The notes: generated by a model not told the origin, from the letters alone. 64,000 nucleotides of DNA from Chloroflexota bacterium (GCA_030447245.1 JAUJPG010000001.1:460129-524128), one strand, 5' to 3'. Shown: positions 16,224 to 24,666, counted from the stretch's first letter. A program made the numbers and translations.

Positions 16224-17303
16224 TCAGTCGGCAGCGTAGGGGCGCAGGGCCTCGCGGTCGAAGCGCAGGCCAGTGCCGGGGTCGTCGGTGGGGCGGACCT
16301 TGCCGTCCGTGACGACCTGAGGGCGTTCAAGGTACCGGTCCAGCGCGAAGGCGTGCTTCTCCAGGTAGATCGGATTGGTGCTGGCGCAGAGCAGGTGGGC
16401 GCTCAGCTCGTCGGTGTAGTGCGAGCTCGTGGGCAGGCTGGCCTGATTGGCCATCTCGAGCACTCGAAGCGTCGGCGTGATCCCGCCGTTGGTGACCGGG
16501 TCGATCTGGAGGACGCCGAGCGCCCGCTCGGCGATGTAGCGCTCGAACTCGCGGGGTGAGTGGAGGCTCTCGCCGATCGCGATCGGCATCGGCAGCTCGC
16601 GGGCGAGCCGCGCGTGGCCAGGCACGTCCTCAGGGATGATCGGCTCCTCGAGCCAGTAGGGGTTCTGCTCGGCCAGTCGGCCGCCCCGCTCGAGCGCCTG
16701 GCCCAGACTCCAGCCCATGTTGGCGTCGATCATCAGGTCGATCCCGTCGCCGACAAGGCGGCGGACGGCGGCGACGCGCTCAACGTCCTCCTCGAAATCT
16801 TCGCGCCCGATCTTGACTTTCACGCCAGGATAGCCGCGGGCCAGGAATCCCTCGACCTGGCGCAGCAGGCCGTCGAGCGGCTTCGGCAGGTCAACACCGC
16901 TGCCGTAGGCGGGGATGGGGCGGGCGGTCCCGCCGGCGAGCGCCACCAGCGGCTTGCCTTCCCGGAGCCCGCGCAAGTCCCAGAGGGCGATGTCCAGGGC
17001 GGCGATCGCGAAGGCTGCCAGGCCGCCGCGGCCGACGTAGAGCAGCCCCCGCCACATTCGCTCCCAGAGTGCGTCGACGTCGCCAGCCTCCTGGCCGACG
17101 AGCAGCGGCGCGAGGTCGTGGTCGATCAGCGCGCGCACGGCCCGACCACCGCGGCCAATGGTGTAGGCGTAGCCGTGGCCGACGAGCCCCTCGGCGGCGA
17201 GCTCGACGGTGACGAGCTCTTCGGTGTCGAGCGATCCGTGGCCGGCGTCGCCAGACGGCTCGAGCGGCAGGCGGTAGTACGCGGTAGAGATGCGTTCGAT
17301 CAT
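16224..17303 (-). CDS. Mandelate racemase/enolase-superfamily enzyme
   Basis: A 359-residue enolase-superfamily protein. Motifs: VKVKIGRED (catalytic KxK), MIDANMGWS, YWLEEPIIPED and IAIGESLH as metal-binding segments, and SSHYTDELSAHL near the C-terminus holding the second-base His. The KxK pattern with late His places it in the mandelate racemase subgroup. Its ATG lies four bases after the stop of the DUF7662-like gene, so the two are co-transcribed. Substrate unknown. Confidence 0.88.
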   Translation of the reverse strand: MIERISTAYYRLPLEPSGDAGHGSLDTEELVTVELAAEGLVGHGYAYTIGRGGRAVRALIDHDLAPLLVGQEAGDVDALWERMWRGLLYVGRGGLAAFAIAALDIALWDLRGLREGKPLVALAGGTARPIPAYGSGVDLPKPLDGLLRQVEGFLARGYPGVKVKIGREDFEEDVERVAAVRRLVGDGIDLMIDANMGWSLGQALERGGRLAEQNPYWLEEPIIPEDVPGHARLARELPMPIAIGESLHSPREFERYIAERALGVLQIDPVTNGGITPTLRVLEMANQASLPTSSHYTDELSAHLLCASTNPIYLEKHAFALDRYLERPQVVTDGKVRPTDDPGTGLRFDREALRPYAAD

Positions 17304-17307
17304 CGCG

Positions 17308-17577
17308 TCAGTCCTGGCGGCGAAAGGTGACCAGCTTGGTACGGAGGTCAAGATCCATCACGACCCACCCAATCTGCTCCCAGGGGCGCGGGCGGTGGAC
17401 GCGGCCCCAGGGGCTCTGGCCCTGCCACCATCCATCGTACTCGTACGCCGAGCGCGGCAACGGCTCGCCGAGGAGCTGTTCGATCCTGGCAAACGTCATC
17501 GTCAACCGGGCCTGGGCCGCGGGCAAGCCCGCCAGGTGATCGCGGAGCGCGGCGTACTTCAGCGCCCTCTTTGCCAT
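17308..17577 (-). CDS. DUF7662-like small protein
   Basis: An 89-residue protein: LKYAALRDHLAGLPAAQARL, then FARIEQLLGEPLPRSAYEYD, a Trp-rich segment (GWWQGQSPWGR) and a closing VVMDLDLRTKLVTFRRQ. This layout (KY..L..HL, F..IE..LG..LP.SA, WW, V..F.R) matches a small uncharacterised domain I know as DUF7662. No function is established. It is the first gene of an operon with the enolase-superfamily gene. Confidence 0.65.
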   Translation of the reverse strand: MAKRALKYAALRDHLAGLPAAQARLTMTFARIEQLLGEPLPRSAYEYDGWWQGQSPWGRVHRPRPWEQIGWVVMDLDLRTKLVTFRRQD

Positions 17578-17791
17578 CAGACCCGAGTATAGCCGTCACC
17601 GAAGTCTGTGCAGCGTGCCCAATGGATGGCCAACGATTTTGGCCGGACTGTCTCTAGGTGCCCCTCCGAGTCAGGGCGTAGGATTGGGTTGCGATGGCGC
17701 CTGCACGGTGGCCGTCGAGGCGCGAGCCGTGACGTCAGCGTCGGGCTCAGGCGCCCGACCACGGACGGGATTCTGAACAGGAGGGGACCAG

Positions 17792-18067
17792 ATGGTGGTG
17801 ACTACGATGGTTGGATGTTCCGGCTGCTGGAACCCGATCGGCGCCGGCGCCCAGTCGGTCTGGGTGTACGACCTTGCCTTCCACGAGATCTGTGCTCCGA
17901 GCTGCCGCGCCTGCGGCAGCCGGCTGACCGCCGATGCCGAGAACCGCTGGAGCTACCAGGGGGCCGTGGTGTCCGTCCAGGCTGGCTACGGCTTGCGGCC
18001 GACGGAGTTCTGGTGCGGAGGCTGCCGCGAGCTGCACGAACGAGACGACGCGTTCGCGCAGGATTGA
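17792..18067 (+). CDS. Small protein with three CxxC motifs
   Basis: A 91-residue protein from an ATG with GGAGG eight bases upstream. It has CxxC pairs in VGCSGCWN, SCRACGSRL and FWCGGCREL, six cysteines likely to bind one or two zinc ions. The order and the acidic tail (HERDDAFAQD) resemble zinc-ribbon proteins, but I recognise no family. There is no signal peptide. The strong ribosome site and clean cysteine spacing argue that it is real. Confidence 0.6.
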   Translation: MVVTTMVGCSGCWNPIGAGAQSVWVYDLAFHEICAPSCRACGSRLTADAENRWSYQGAVVSVQAGYGLRPTEFWCGGCRELHERDDAFAQD

Positions 18068-18359
18068 CGCCCACGGCCTTTCGATTTGTCGGCGAGTGGA
18101 GGGCTCCAGAAGCGGCGCCCGCGGCGGCGGGCGACGGACAGATTCGCGCCCGCGTTCGTCAATTCCTCCGTGGCGAGCTTGCGGAACGGTCCCAGCCATG
18201 CCGCGGGCGACTCAGACTCTGACCCATCCCCGCCGGAGTCGTAGGGGGTAGGGAGGGCCCAGCACTAGGGCCGCGAACTCCCGTTGCGTGAGATCTGGTC
18301 GGCCGTAGCGAGGGCTGGCGCCGCGGGCATGCGCAGCCACGTGTCGAGCACACGACCGC

Positions 18360-18386
18360 GCGTCAGCGCAAACACTGCGCTAACGC
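18360..18386. promoter_or_regulatory. Inverted repeat upstream of hsp20 (candidate operator)
   Basis: GCGTCAGCGCA (18360-18370) and TGCGCTAACGC (18376-18386) are inverted around a 5-base spacer with one mismatch, about 125 bases before the Hsp20 start. It is not the CIRCE element (TTAGCACTC-N9-GAGTGCTAA). A second small palindrome, GTACA-N7-TGTAC, lies at 18439-18455. Either could be a heat-shock or stress-regulator site. Confidence 0.4.
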
Positions 18387-18509
18387 AAATCCGATGAAGC
18401 TCTGATGTTCGTCTAGCAACGTTTTAACGCGGGCGGCGGTACAAAGGATCTGTACAGCGAACCGGCCAGAGCGCCGGGCGCAAGAACAGAGCACAGGAGG
18501 TGCACTACC

Positions 18510-18980
18510 ATGATGGAGTTGCTGCGTACCGACCAGCCGACGCTCTCGCTTCGCCAGGCCATGGATCGACTCCTGGAGCAGAGTTTCACCCCGTTGATGC
18601 GCGACCGGGGCGATGGTCCCCAGCACGTTCCGGCCAACCTGTGGGAGGATGCCCACAACTATTACCTGTACCTGCTGGTCCCCGGCGTTGATCCGGAGAG
18701 CGTTGAGATCACCATGCTGGGAGGCTCTCTGGTCATCGCTGGCGAGTTGACCGCGCCGGCTCCTCAGGACGGCAAGGCGATCTGGTACGAGTGGGGCACG
18801 ACTAAGTTCCGCCGCCAGTTCCAGCTGCCGACCGGTTTCGACGCCGAGCGGTGCCAGGCGTCGTACACGAACGGGGTCCTCTCGGTGACCATCCCGAAGC
18901 CGGAGCAGGCCAAGCCGAAGAGCATCAAGATTCAGGCCGGGCCCACGGCGGAAGGAGCGCTCTCGTCGGGACAGAACTAA
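18510..18980 (+). CDS. hsp20: Small heat shock protein (Hsp20/alpha-crystallin)
   Basis: A 156-residue sHsp. The alpha-crystallin domain spans about residues 42-140: YYLYLLVPGVDPESVEITML, then ASYTNGVLSVTIPKPEQ holding the conserved GVL motif. The protein forms large oligomers that hold unfolding proteins. Two ATGs lie in tandem at the start, and GGAGG is seven bases upstream. The 442-base region before it carries two inverted repeats. The C-terminus lacks a classic IxI motif, though KSIKIQ comes close. Confidence 0.92.
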   Translation: MMELLRTDQPTLSLRQAMDRLLEQSFTPLMRDRGDGPQHVPANLWEDAHNYYLYLLVPGVDPESVEITMLGGSLVIAGELTAPAPQDGKAIWYEWGTTKFRRQFQLPTGFDAERCQASYTNGVLSVTIPKPEQAKPKSIKIQAGPTAEGALSSGQN

Positions 18981-19113
18981 GACCGTCGACGCGGCCTGTG
19001 TCAGCCCACCGCCGGGCGCAGGGCGAGCAGACGCATCCCGAGCGTATTCGTCCCATCGGACGGTAACCCGGAGCGCGACGACGGAGGGCTGGGCGGGCAG
19101 CTAGAGTGCTGCC

Positions 19114-19151
19114 GGGAGGAGGCAGGCGCTGAGTGGCGCCTGCCTCCTCCC
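19114..19151. terminator. Strong 16-bp hairpin between convergent genes
   Basis: GGGAGGAGGCAGGCGC (19114-19129) and its exact complement GCGCCTGCCTCCTCCC (19136-19151) flank a 6-base loop, between hsp20 and the convergent hydrolase gene. No T-run follows, so it may stop transcription in another way or protect transcript ends. A second, imperfect hairpin (GGACATCCGT / ACGGACGTCC) follows it by a few bases. Confidence 0.65.
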
Positions 19152-19239
19152 TCATCCGGGACATCCGTCGGAGAGAACGGACGTCCCTCATGCATGAGAT
19201 TTTGCAGCGCGCGTGAGGCACGTCAGCGCGACCGTCAGA

Positions 19240-20100
19240 TTAGAAGCGCAGCTCGTCGGCAAAGTGCTGGACAGCCTGGATGACGCGCTCGGGCTGCTCT
19301 TCGGGAATGTAGTGGGCAGAGCCAGGGACCGGCTGGCCGCGGACATTGTCGGCGCACGCGCGCCATTGCTCGAGGACCGGAGCGTCGGCCAGGTTGCCCT
19401 CGCTGCCCCAGAGGAGGAGAAGTGGGACGTGGATGCGCGTGCCCTCGGCGAGCTCAGCCTCCCAGCGCGGACGATCGACATGGTAGGCGGTGCGGTAGTC
19501 GCCGAGCGTGGTGGTGATGCTGTGCGGGCGGCTGAACGCGGCAACGTAGTGCTCGACGTCGGCCGGGTCGAGCGGAACGTGGGCGCCGATGAACTGCTGC
19601 ATGGCGAAAGCCCGCGGACTAGCGCCAACGACCTCCTCGGCGAGCCCGTGCTGGAGGAAGAAGTACCAGTGGTAGTAGCGGCGGGCGTAGCCGTCCCGCC
19701 CCTGATTGAACACCCACTCCATGGGCATGACGTCGAGGAGCGCGCCGCCAACCAGGCGATCGGGGTGATCTGAGGCCATCCGTCGGGTGACGCGGGCGCC
19801 GCGGTCGTGGCCGATCACCAGGAAACGGTGGCCGAGGCCGAGCTCGTCCATCAGGTGGATCATGTCTTCGGACATGCTGCGCTTGTCGTAGGCATCAGGG
19901 TCTGAGGCGGGCTCGGAGTCGTCGTAGCCACGCAGGTCGGCCGTGATGACGGTAAAGCGGCGCGCGAGCACGGGGACGACCTGGCGCCACATCCGGCGCG
20001 TCTTGGGCCAGCCGTGAAGCAGGAGTATGGGCGGACCGTTGCCGGAGCGCTCGTAGGCAACCCGGACGCCGCCAGGACCCGCGGCGCTCAGTTCAACCAT
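19240..20100 (-). CDS. Alpha/beta hydrolase resembling fluoroacetate dehalogenase
   Basis: A 286-residue alpha/beta hydrolase. The nucleophile is Asp99 in GHDRGA rather than Ser, as in haloacetate dehalogenases and epoxide hydrolases. Arg100 and Arg103 follow at the carboxylate-binding positions of fluoroacetate dehalogenase, Asp123 (LLDVMP) and a late His (SAHYIPEE) complete the triad, and His144-Trp145 (RYYHWYFF) sits exactly 45-46 residues after the nucleophile, as His155-Trp156 do in that enzyme. A DYR motif (Tyr202) is also present. Haloacetate hydrolysis is therefore plausible; epoxide hydrolase is the main alternative. Confidence 0.88.
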   Translation of the reverse strand: MVELSAAGPGGVRVAYERSGNGPPILLLHGWPKTRRMWRQVVPVLARRFTVITADLRGYDDSEPASDPDAYDKRSMSEDMIHLMDELGLGHRFLVIGHDRGARVTRRMASDHPDRLVGGALLDVMPMEWVFNQGRDGYARRYYHWYFFLQHGLAEEVVGASPRAFAMQQFIGAHVPLDPADVEHYVAAFSRPHSITTTLGDYRTAYHVDRPRWEAELAEGTRIHVPLLLLWGSEGNLADAPVLEQWRACADNVRGQPVPGSAHYIPEEQPERVIQAVQHFADELRF

Positions 20101-20191
20101 GGTGCTCTCTCCCGCTGCCGGACTGGCGAGAGCTTAGCGCATGCGCAGTGGAGTAGGTCCACATTCCGGGAGAGGGAGCCCGGCCGTCGTG

Positions 20192-20197
20192 TACAAT
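20192..20197 (+). promoter_or_regulatory. TACAAT -10 box giving a near-leaderless start
   Basis: TACAAT ends eight bases before the ATG at 20206. Normal promoter geometry puts transcription start at or within a base or two of that ATG, and no ribosome site precedes it. No clear -35 was found. Confidence 0.5.
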
Positions 20198-20205
20198 CGC
20201 GCGAA

Positions 20206-22935
20206 ATGAGGACGGCCTCGCGCGAGCCGCTGGCGGAGCTTCGCCCAGGCTCGCTAGATGGACGCCGGCCGGCCCCCGTCGCGAGTATCGGCCCACTTGC
20301 TCGCGCGCTGGCGTACGTCGCGACCGCGTTGGGCGTAATCGGGCTGTACGTGCCGGCCTGGCTGGAGTCGCGGCCGGAGACCTGGCCGCTGGTCGCCGGG
20401 AGCTGGGCGCTAGGTTATGGGCTGGCAGTGGGGGCGATCGGGGCGCTGGCGCTGCTCGGGCGGACACGGCTACTGCTCCAGCTCACCGCGCTCGGCGCTG
20501 CCCTGCTGCTGGGAGCGACGGCGCTGCTCGGCGGTGTTGCGTGGGCGTACGCGGTCCTGACGGGGCTGGTCCTGATCAGTTTCGGCCTGGGCCGTTGGGC
20601 ACTTGGACGGCTTGCCCCGACCACCGACCGAGAGCTGACGGTCGAGCGGATCGCGGTCGCGGTACTGCTTGGCTTCGGGGCAATCGCCCTGGTGACGACT
20701 GTCCTGGGCGCGGTCGGCTGGCTGCACCCACCAGTCACGGTGGCAACGTTGCTCGTGCTGACGCTCCCCCTGCTCAGGCAGGTCCCGGCACTCCGGCGGG
20801 AGGTGCAGCGTCTCAGGAGTGGGGCGCGAGCAGGGGCGCTGCGCGGGACGGACGACGAGCGGATGGCCGCGGCAGTCGGGCTGGCGTCGCTGGCGCTCTG
20901 CTTCGCCGGTTCGCTGGTCTGGGCGATCGCGCCGAGCGTCCACTTCGACGCGCTGATGTACCACCTGCCGATCGCCGAAGCCGATGCGGCGAATGGCGGG
21001 TTCATCGGACTGCCGTACTACGCGTACTGGCGGCTGATCGGCCTGGCCCACACCCTGTACGCGCTTACGTTCGTGCTTGGCGGCCAGCCGCTGCCGGCCC
21101 TGCTCCATTTCACCTTTGGGCTGGTCACCACGGCGCTGGTCTGGGCATTGGCGCGGCGGCTGGCCAGCCCGGTGGCAGGCTGGGTCGCGGCGGTCCTGTT
21201 CGCGTCAATGCCGCTGGTGTCCTGGGAGGCCGGAACCGCGTACATCGACCTCTTCGTGACCGGCTACACGTTCGGCTGCCTGTATGCGCTATTCCGCTGG
21301 TGGGCCGACGACGGGGCGCCCGACGGCTGGCTGGTCGTGGCGGGCATCTCGGGCGGCCTGGCGATCGGCACCAAGCTCAACGCGGCGTTGTTGCTGGCAC
21401 CGGCAGCGGCGTTCGGGGTCCTGGGAGTGGCGCTGCGTCAACGGCGGCGGCGAGATAGCCTAATGGCGTGGTTGCGCGGGGCGCTGCCGGGCTGGCTCGG
21501 ATTGCTGGCGCCACTGGCGCTGGTGCCGCTGCCGTGGTTCGCCCGCAACTGGCAGGCGCTGGCCCAGCGGGTCTCGCCATTCTTCCGCCAGGTGTCTGAG
21601 GGGACCGGACTCGAGCAGGAGGCGATCTGGTCGCGGTTCGGGCGCGGGAGCGGCCTCACCGACTTCCTCCGCCTGCCGTACGACCTGGTCATCTACGGGA
21701 CGGCCTACGATGAGATCGGCTTCGGCGCGCTGGGGATCGTTCCGGTGCTGGCGTTGCTTGCCCTGTTCGCCGGCCGAGCGGTGCGCTGGCGCATCTGTGC
21801 GCCGATGCTGGTGCTGAGCCTGGTGATACTGGCGCTCTGGTTCCGGGCCGTCCAGGTCTCGCGATACCTGCTGCCGGCGCTGCCGCTGTTGGCGGTCCTG
21901 GCGGTGCTGCCGCTGCCGGCTGTCCCGCGGGCGCGCGGTGGCCGGGCTGGTCTGGCACGGACGGCCGGGGCAGGCATGTTGATCCTCGGGCTCGTGTATC
22001 TGGTGGCCACGCGCGGGATGTACAGCTACTGGGGCGCCCACCTGCCCGAGGGATACCCGATCAGGCTGGCGCTCGGGCTAGAGACGCGCGACGAGTTCCT
22101 GGACCGAGCGTTCCCGCCATATCGGGCTTTCCAGTTCGTGAACGCTCAGAACGGTGGTGCGCCGGCTGGAAGGGGCGGCCGGGTCCTGTCGGCGGGCGCC
22201 CCGTTCCAGCTCTACCTGGACGGCGGGCTCGAGGATGACGTCCACTCACCCGAGGCGCGGCGTCTGGCGCGACTACCAGCCGACGCCATGCTGGCGCGGG
22301 AGCTAGCCGACCGCGGCTACGAGTTCATCCTGGTCCATTGGGGGCGGGTTCGCGACCAGCAACGGACGCTGCCGTACATCGAGGACCCGTTCCTCAGGGG
22401 CTACACGGCGCTTGCGTTCGCCCACCGGGACGTCTACGTCTACCGTCTGGCCGCACTCGGGGCGCCGGCGGCCGCGCCGCCCCAAGAGCTACTCGCGAAT
22501 GGCGGACTCGACGCGACCGGAGCGGCCGACGCGCCAGCCGGCTGGGAGCCGTTCGGTGCCCCGCGTATCGAGCGTGACACGGCGGCCGCGCATTCCCCGC
22601 CGGCGGCCGCGCTGGTCACCTTCGAGGACGGACTAGCCCAGCGGTTCCCGGTCAGTCCCGGCCGGCTGTACACCGTCCGTCTGTGGGCGCGCGCCGCCCA
22701 GGTCGAGCAGTCGGCGATGGCGGAATCGGTACGGCCGCAAATCCGCTGGTTGGACGCCGAAGGCCGGCCACTCGACGTGAGCCACACGAATCTGCCGGTC
22801 ACGGCGGAGTGGCGCCAGCTCGAAGCCTCGTTCACCGCGCTCGATCCTCGCGCGGCGTACGGTGTCGTCGACGCACGGGCCTCGCGGCGCAGTCAGGTCT
22901 GGGTCGACGACTTCAGCGTGGTCGAAGGTCGCTGA
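20206..22935 (+). CDS. GT-C fold membrane glycosyltransferase with C-terminal beta-sandwich
   Basis: A 909-residue protein. Residues 30 to about 640 hold more than ten hydrophobic helices; after several, SVHFDALMYHLPIAE gives the acidic loop-1 motif of dolichyl-phosphate-mannose/ArnT-like glycosyltransferases, which use lipid-linked sugars. Another region (ALPLLAVLAVLPLPAVPRAR) ends the membrane part. From about residue 755 the protein becomes soluble and resembles a CBM4/9-like carbohydrate-binding beta-sandwich (NGGLDATGAADAPAGWEPFG, ending SQVWVDDFSVVEG), outside the membrane by topology. The frame is open upstream, but the ATG at 20206 next to a TACAAT box is the best start. The acceptor is unknown. 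Confidence 0.85.
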   Translation: MRTASREPLAELRPGSLDGRRPAPVASIGPLARALAYVATALGVIGLYVPAWLESRPETWPLVAGSWALGYGLAVGAIGALALLGRTRLLLQLTALGAALLLGATALLGGVAWAYAVLTGLVLISFGLGRWALGRLAPTTDRELTVERIAVAVLLGFGAIALVTTVLGAVGWLHPPVTVATLLVLTLPLLRQVPALRREVQRLRSGARAGALRGTDDERMAAAVGLASLALCFAGSLVWAIAPSVHFDALMYHLPIAEADAANGGFIGLPYYAYWRLIGLAHTLYALTFVLGGQPLPALLHFTFGLVTTALVWALARRLASPVAGWVAAVLFASMPLVSWEAGTAYIDLFVTGYTFGCLYALFRWWADDGAPDGWLVVAGISGGLAIGTKLNAALLLAPAAAFGVLGVALRQRRRRDSLMAWLRGALPGWLGLLAPLALVPLPWFARNWQALAQRVSPFFRQVSEGTGLEQEAIWSRFGRGSGLTDFLRLPYDLVIYGTAYDEIGFGALGIVPVLALLALFAGRAVRWRICAPMLVLSLVILALWFRAVQVSRYLLPALPLLAVLAVLPLPAVPRARGGRAGLARTAGAGMLILGLVYLVATRGMYSYWGAHLPEGYPIRLALGLETRDEFLDRAFPPYRAFQFVNAQNGGAPAGRGGRVLSAGAPFQLYLDGGLEDDVHSPEARRLARLPADAMLARELADRGYEFILVHWGRVRDQQRTLPYIEDPFLRGYTALAFAHRDVYVYRLAALGAPAAAPPQELLANGGLDATGAADAPAGWEPFGAPRIERDTAAAHSPPAAALVTFEDGLAQRFPVSPGRLYTVRLWARAAQVEQSAMAESVRPQIRWLDAEGRPLDVSHTNLPVTAEWRQLEASFTALDPRAAYGVVDARASRRSQVWVDDFSVVEGR

Positions 22936-23081
22936 GCGACGAGACGGAAGGGCTAGCCGTCCTCGCCTCCTGACTGCTCGCCTACAAGCTTCCAACCAAA
23001 GGTTGCGCCTGGGATTGCCCGCGGTAACAACGCTTCGGGTCTCGAACGAGGAGACTGGAGCCCGGCGCTGGTGGGATGACC

Positions 23082-23116
23082 GAATGTCCGCTGCGGTGAG
23101 CAGGGAGCGGACGTTC
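23082..23116. promoter_or_regulatory. Hairpin in the leader of the ThDP decarboxylase pair
   Basis: GAATGTCCGCT (23082-23092) and AGCGGACGTTC (23106-23116) pair fully as RNA, counting one G-U, around a 13-base loop. It lies about 170 bases before the GTG start of the alpha subunit, in a 349-base gap. It has no T-box or other consensus I know. The gap is also open in the same frame as the gene, so it could be coding instead. Confidence 0.35.
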
Positions 23117-23284
23117 CCGCTGTGCGTCGCGCAGCTCGGTCAGCAAGATCGGGAGTGGCAATGCATTGCGGGTGCGCCGGTCCGACCCGGCACCTACGAG
23201 ACCTACGAGATCCTGGCCACCAACCCACCACACGAAGGCAGATGCTACCGTATCGTTACTCCGTTGGCGACTGGAGGCCCTGCC

Positions 23285-23794
23285 GTGAACACCGTTGCGA
23301 CTGACCTGACCGCCCGAGTGATGGTCGATACGTTGAAGCAGATCGGCGTCACCCACATGGTCTGGCTACCAGACACCGAGTCCGGGTTCTTGCACCAGAC
23401 GCTGCGTGAGGATCCTGACCTGACGTTGGTACCAGTCACGCGCGAGGCCGAGACCTTCGCGATCGCGCTGGGGCTCTTGGTCGGGGGCGCGAGACCGGTC
23501 GTCTGTATCCAGAACACCGGCTTCTACGAGTCGGGCGACTCAGTCCGGGGGCTCTGGCTTGACCTCCAGCTTCCGCTTCTGACGCTGATCGGCTACCGCG
23601 GCTACGCTGGCGGGGGCCCGAGTGACGACTCGGCAGCGACGTTCCTCGAGCCTCATCTGCGAGCCTGGGGGATCCCGTACAAGACGGTCGAGCGTGACGA
23701 CGACGTCCTCCGTGTCGTGCCCAAGATGTACCGTCTGGCACAGGAGCGGCCGGGACCAGCGGCCGTGTTGATCGGCGGGGAGTACGGCGCATGA
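23285..23794 (+). CDS. ThDP-dependent decarboxylase alpha subunit (sulfopyruvate/phosphonopyruvate type)
   Basis: A 169-residue pyrimidine-binding half of a ThDP enzyme, like ComD: VMVDTLKQIGVTHMVWLPDT, the catalytic Glu in VTREAETFAIALGL, and PVVCIQNTGFYESGDSVRGL. The family decarboxylates 3-sulfopyruvate or phosphonopyruvate. I start at a GTG with GGAGG seven bases upstream. The frame is open much further up (through TYETYEILATNPPHEGR), so a longer protein is possible. It overlaps the beta subunit gene by four bases. Confidence 0.85.
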   Translation: MNTVATDLTARVMVDTLKQIGVTHMVWLPDTESGFLHQTLREDPDLTLVPVTREAETFAIALGLLVGGARPVVCIQNTGFYESGDSVRGLWLDLQLPLLTLIGYRGYAGGGPSDDSAATFLEPHLRAWGIPYKTVERDDDVLRVVPKMYRLAQERPGPAAVLIGGEYGA

Positions 23795-24366
23795 TCGAGG
23801 GTACACGCGCGATCGAGCTGATTGGTCGACATCGGACCGACGAGGTGGTCGTGACGACGATGTCGTCGGCCAAAGCCTGGCCCGGGGTGTCCAAGCGGCC
23901 TGAGCTGGACCTGCCGTTGACCGGCTGCATGGGCAAGGCCTCGTCTCTCGGGCTCGGGATCGCCCTGGCACGGCCGGACAGACGGGTCGTCGTCCTGGAT
24001 GGCGACGGCTCGCTGCTGATGAACCTGGGAACACTGGTCACGATCGCCGGGATGGCGCCCCGCAACCTGGTTCACATCGTTTTGGAAGGGCGGACGTACG
24101 ACACCAGTGGCGGCCAGCCGATCCCGGGCGAGGGGCGAGCCGACCTGGCCGGCCTTGCCCGAGACGCGGGCTATCACTCAGCGGTCACGATTGACGACGA
24201 GGCGGCTCTCGCCGCTGCGCTGCCCGACCTGCTGCGACGCGAGGGTCCGGCGTTTGTCTGCCTCCACGTCAATTCGATGTGGGCGAGCGGCGCGATTCCT
24301 ACCGGCGGAACCAAGAGGGCCTGGCCAGTGGTCCAGCGCGCCCTGGCCGCCGACCGGACCCGCTGA
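23791..24366 (+). CDS. ThDP-dependent decarboxylase beta subunit, altered metal motif
   Basis: A 191-residue ThDP-binding half, like ComE: CMGKASSLGLGIALARP, then VVVLDGDGSLLMNLGTL with the GDG motif at residues 71-73. In the usual GDG-x(24-27)-NN motif, Asn is a Mg ligand; here the matching place (residues 100-101) is Glu-Gly, in IVLEGRTYDTSGGQP, where relatives read DN before the xxYxSTGGQ segment. The rest of the motif is intact. The ATG overlaps the alpha stop (ATGA). No coenzyme M or phosphonate genes are nearby, so the true 2-oxo acid substrate is open. Confidence 0.85.
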   Translation: MIEGTRAIELIGRHRTDEVVVTTMSSAKAWPGVSKRPELDLPLTGCMGKASSLGLGIALARPDRRVVVLDGDGSLLMNLGTLVTIAGMAPRNLVHIVLEGRTYDTSGGQPIPGEGRADLAGLARDAGYHSAVTIDDEAALAAALPDLLRREGPAFVCLHVNSMWASGAIPTGGTKRAWPVVQRALAADRTR

Positions 24367-24666
24367 GCTGCCCCGCGCGAGGTCGTGGCTGGAGGCGTAG
24401 AAAAGGACCAGCAGCATCTGATAGCGACTCCCCACGCGGTACCCATCATTATTGAAGCAGACGCCGCGTTTGGCGTGGGTCACGCCAATTCAGACAAGTC
24501 CTGGCAAAGCCAGCGCCAGCGCACCGGCCACGAACGCGCATCGTAGGATGCTCCACCCGCCTCGTTCCGCATGCCGTCTCAACGTGCTGACGGTAGCAGC
24601 GGGCGTGGAGCTCCAGGCGTGCCTCGAGAAGCCCGACGGTCGACCAGGTAACCCAAGGCAGCTGAC
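24367..24666. other. Gap between convergent genes
   Basis: No gene is supported. A small perfect hairpin, GGCGTG-GGT-CACGCC, lies at 24472-24486 and may mark transcript ends. It has no T-tract. Confidence 0.4.

Noticed and set aside
18360-18386. CIRCE element
   Set aside because: The inverted repeat does not match TTAGCACTC-N9-GAGTGCTAA in sequence or spacing.
22936-23284. T-box riboswitch
   Set aside because: No AGGGTGGNACCGCG-type antiterminator sequence and no aminoacyl or amino acid gene follows.
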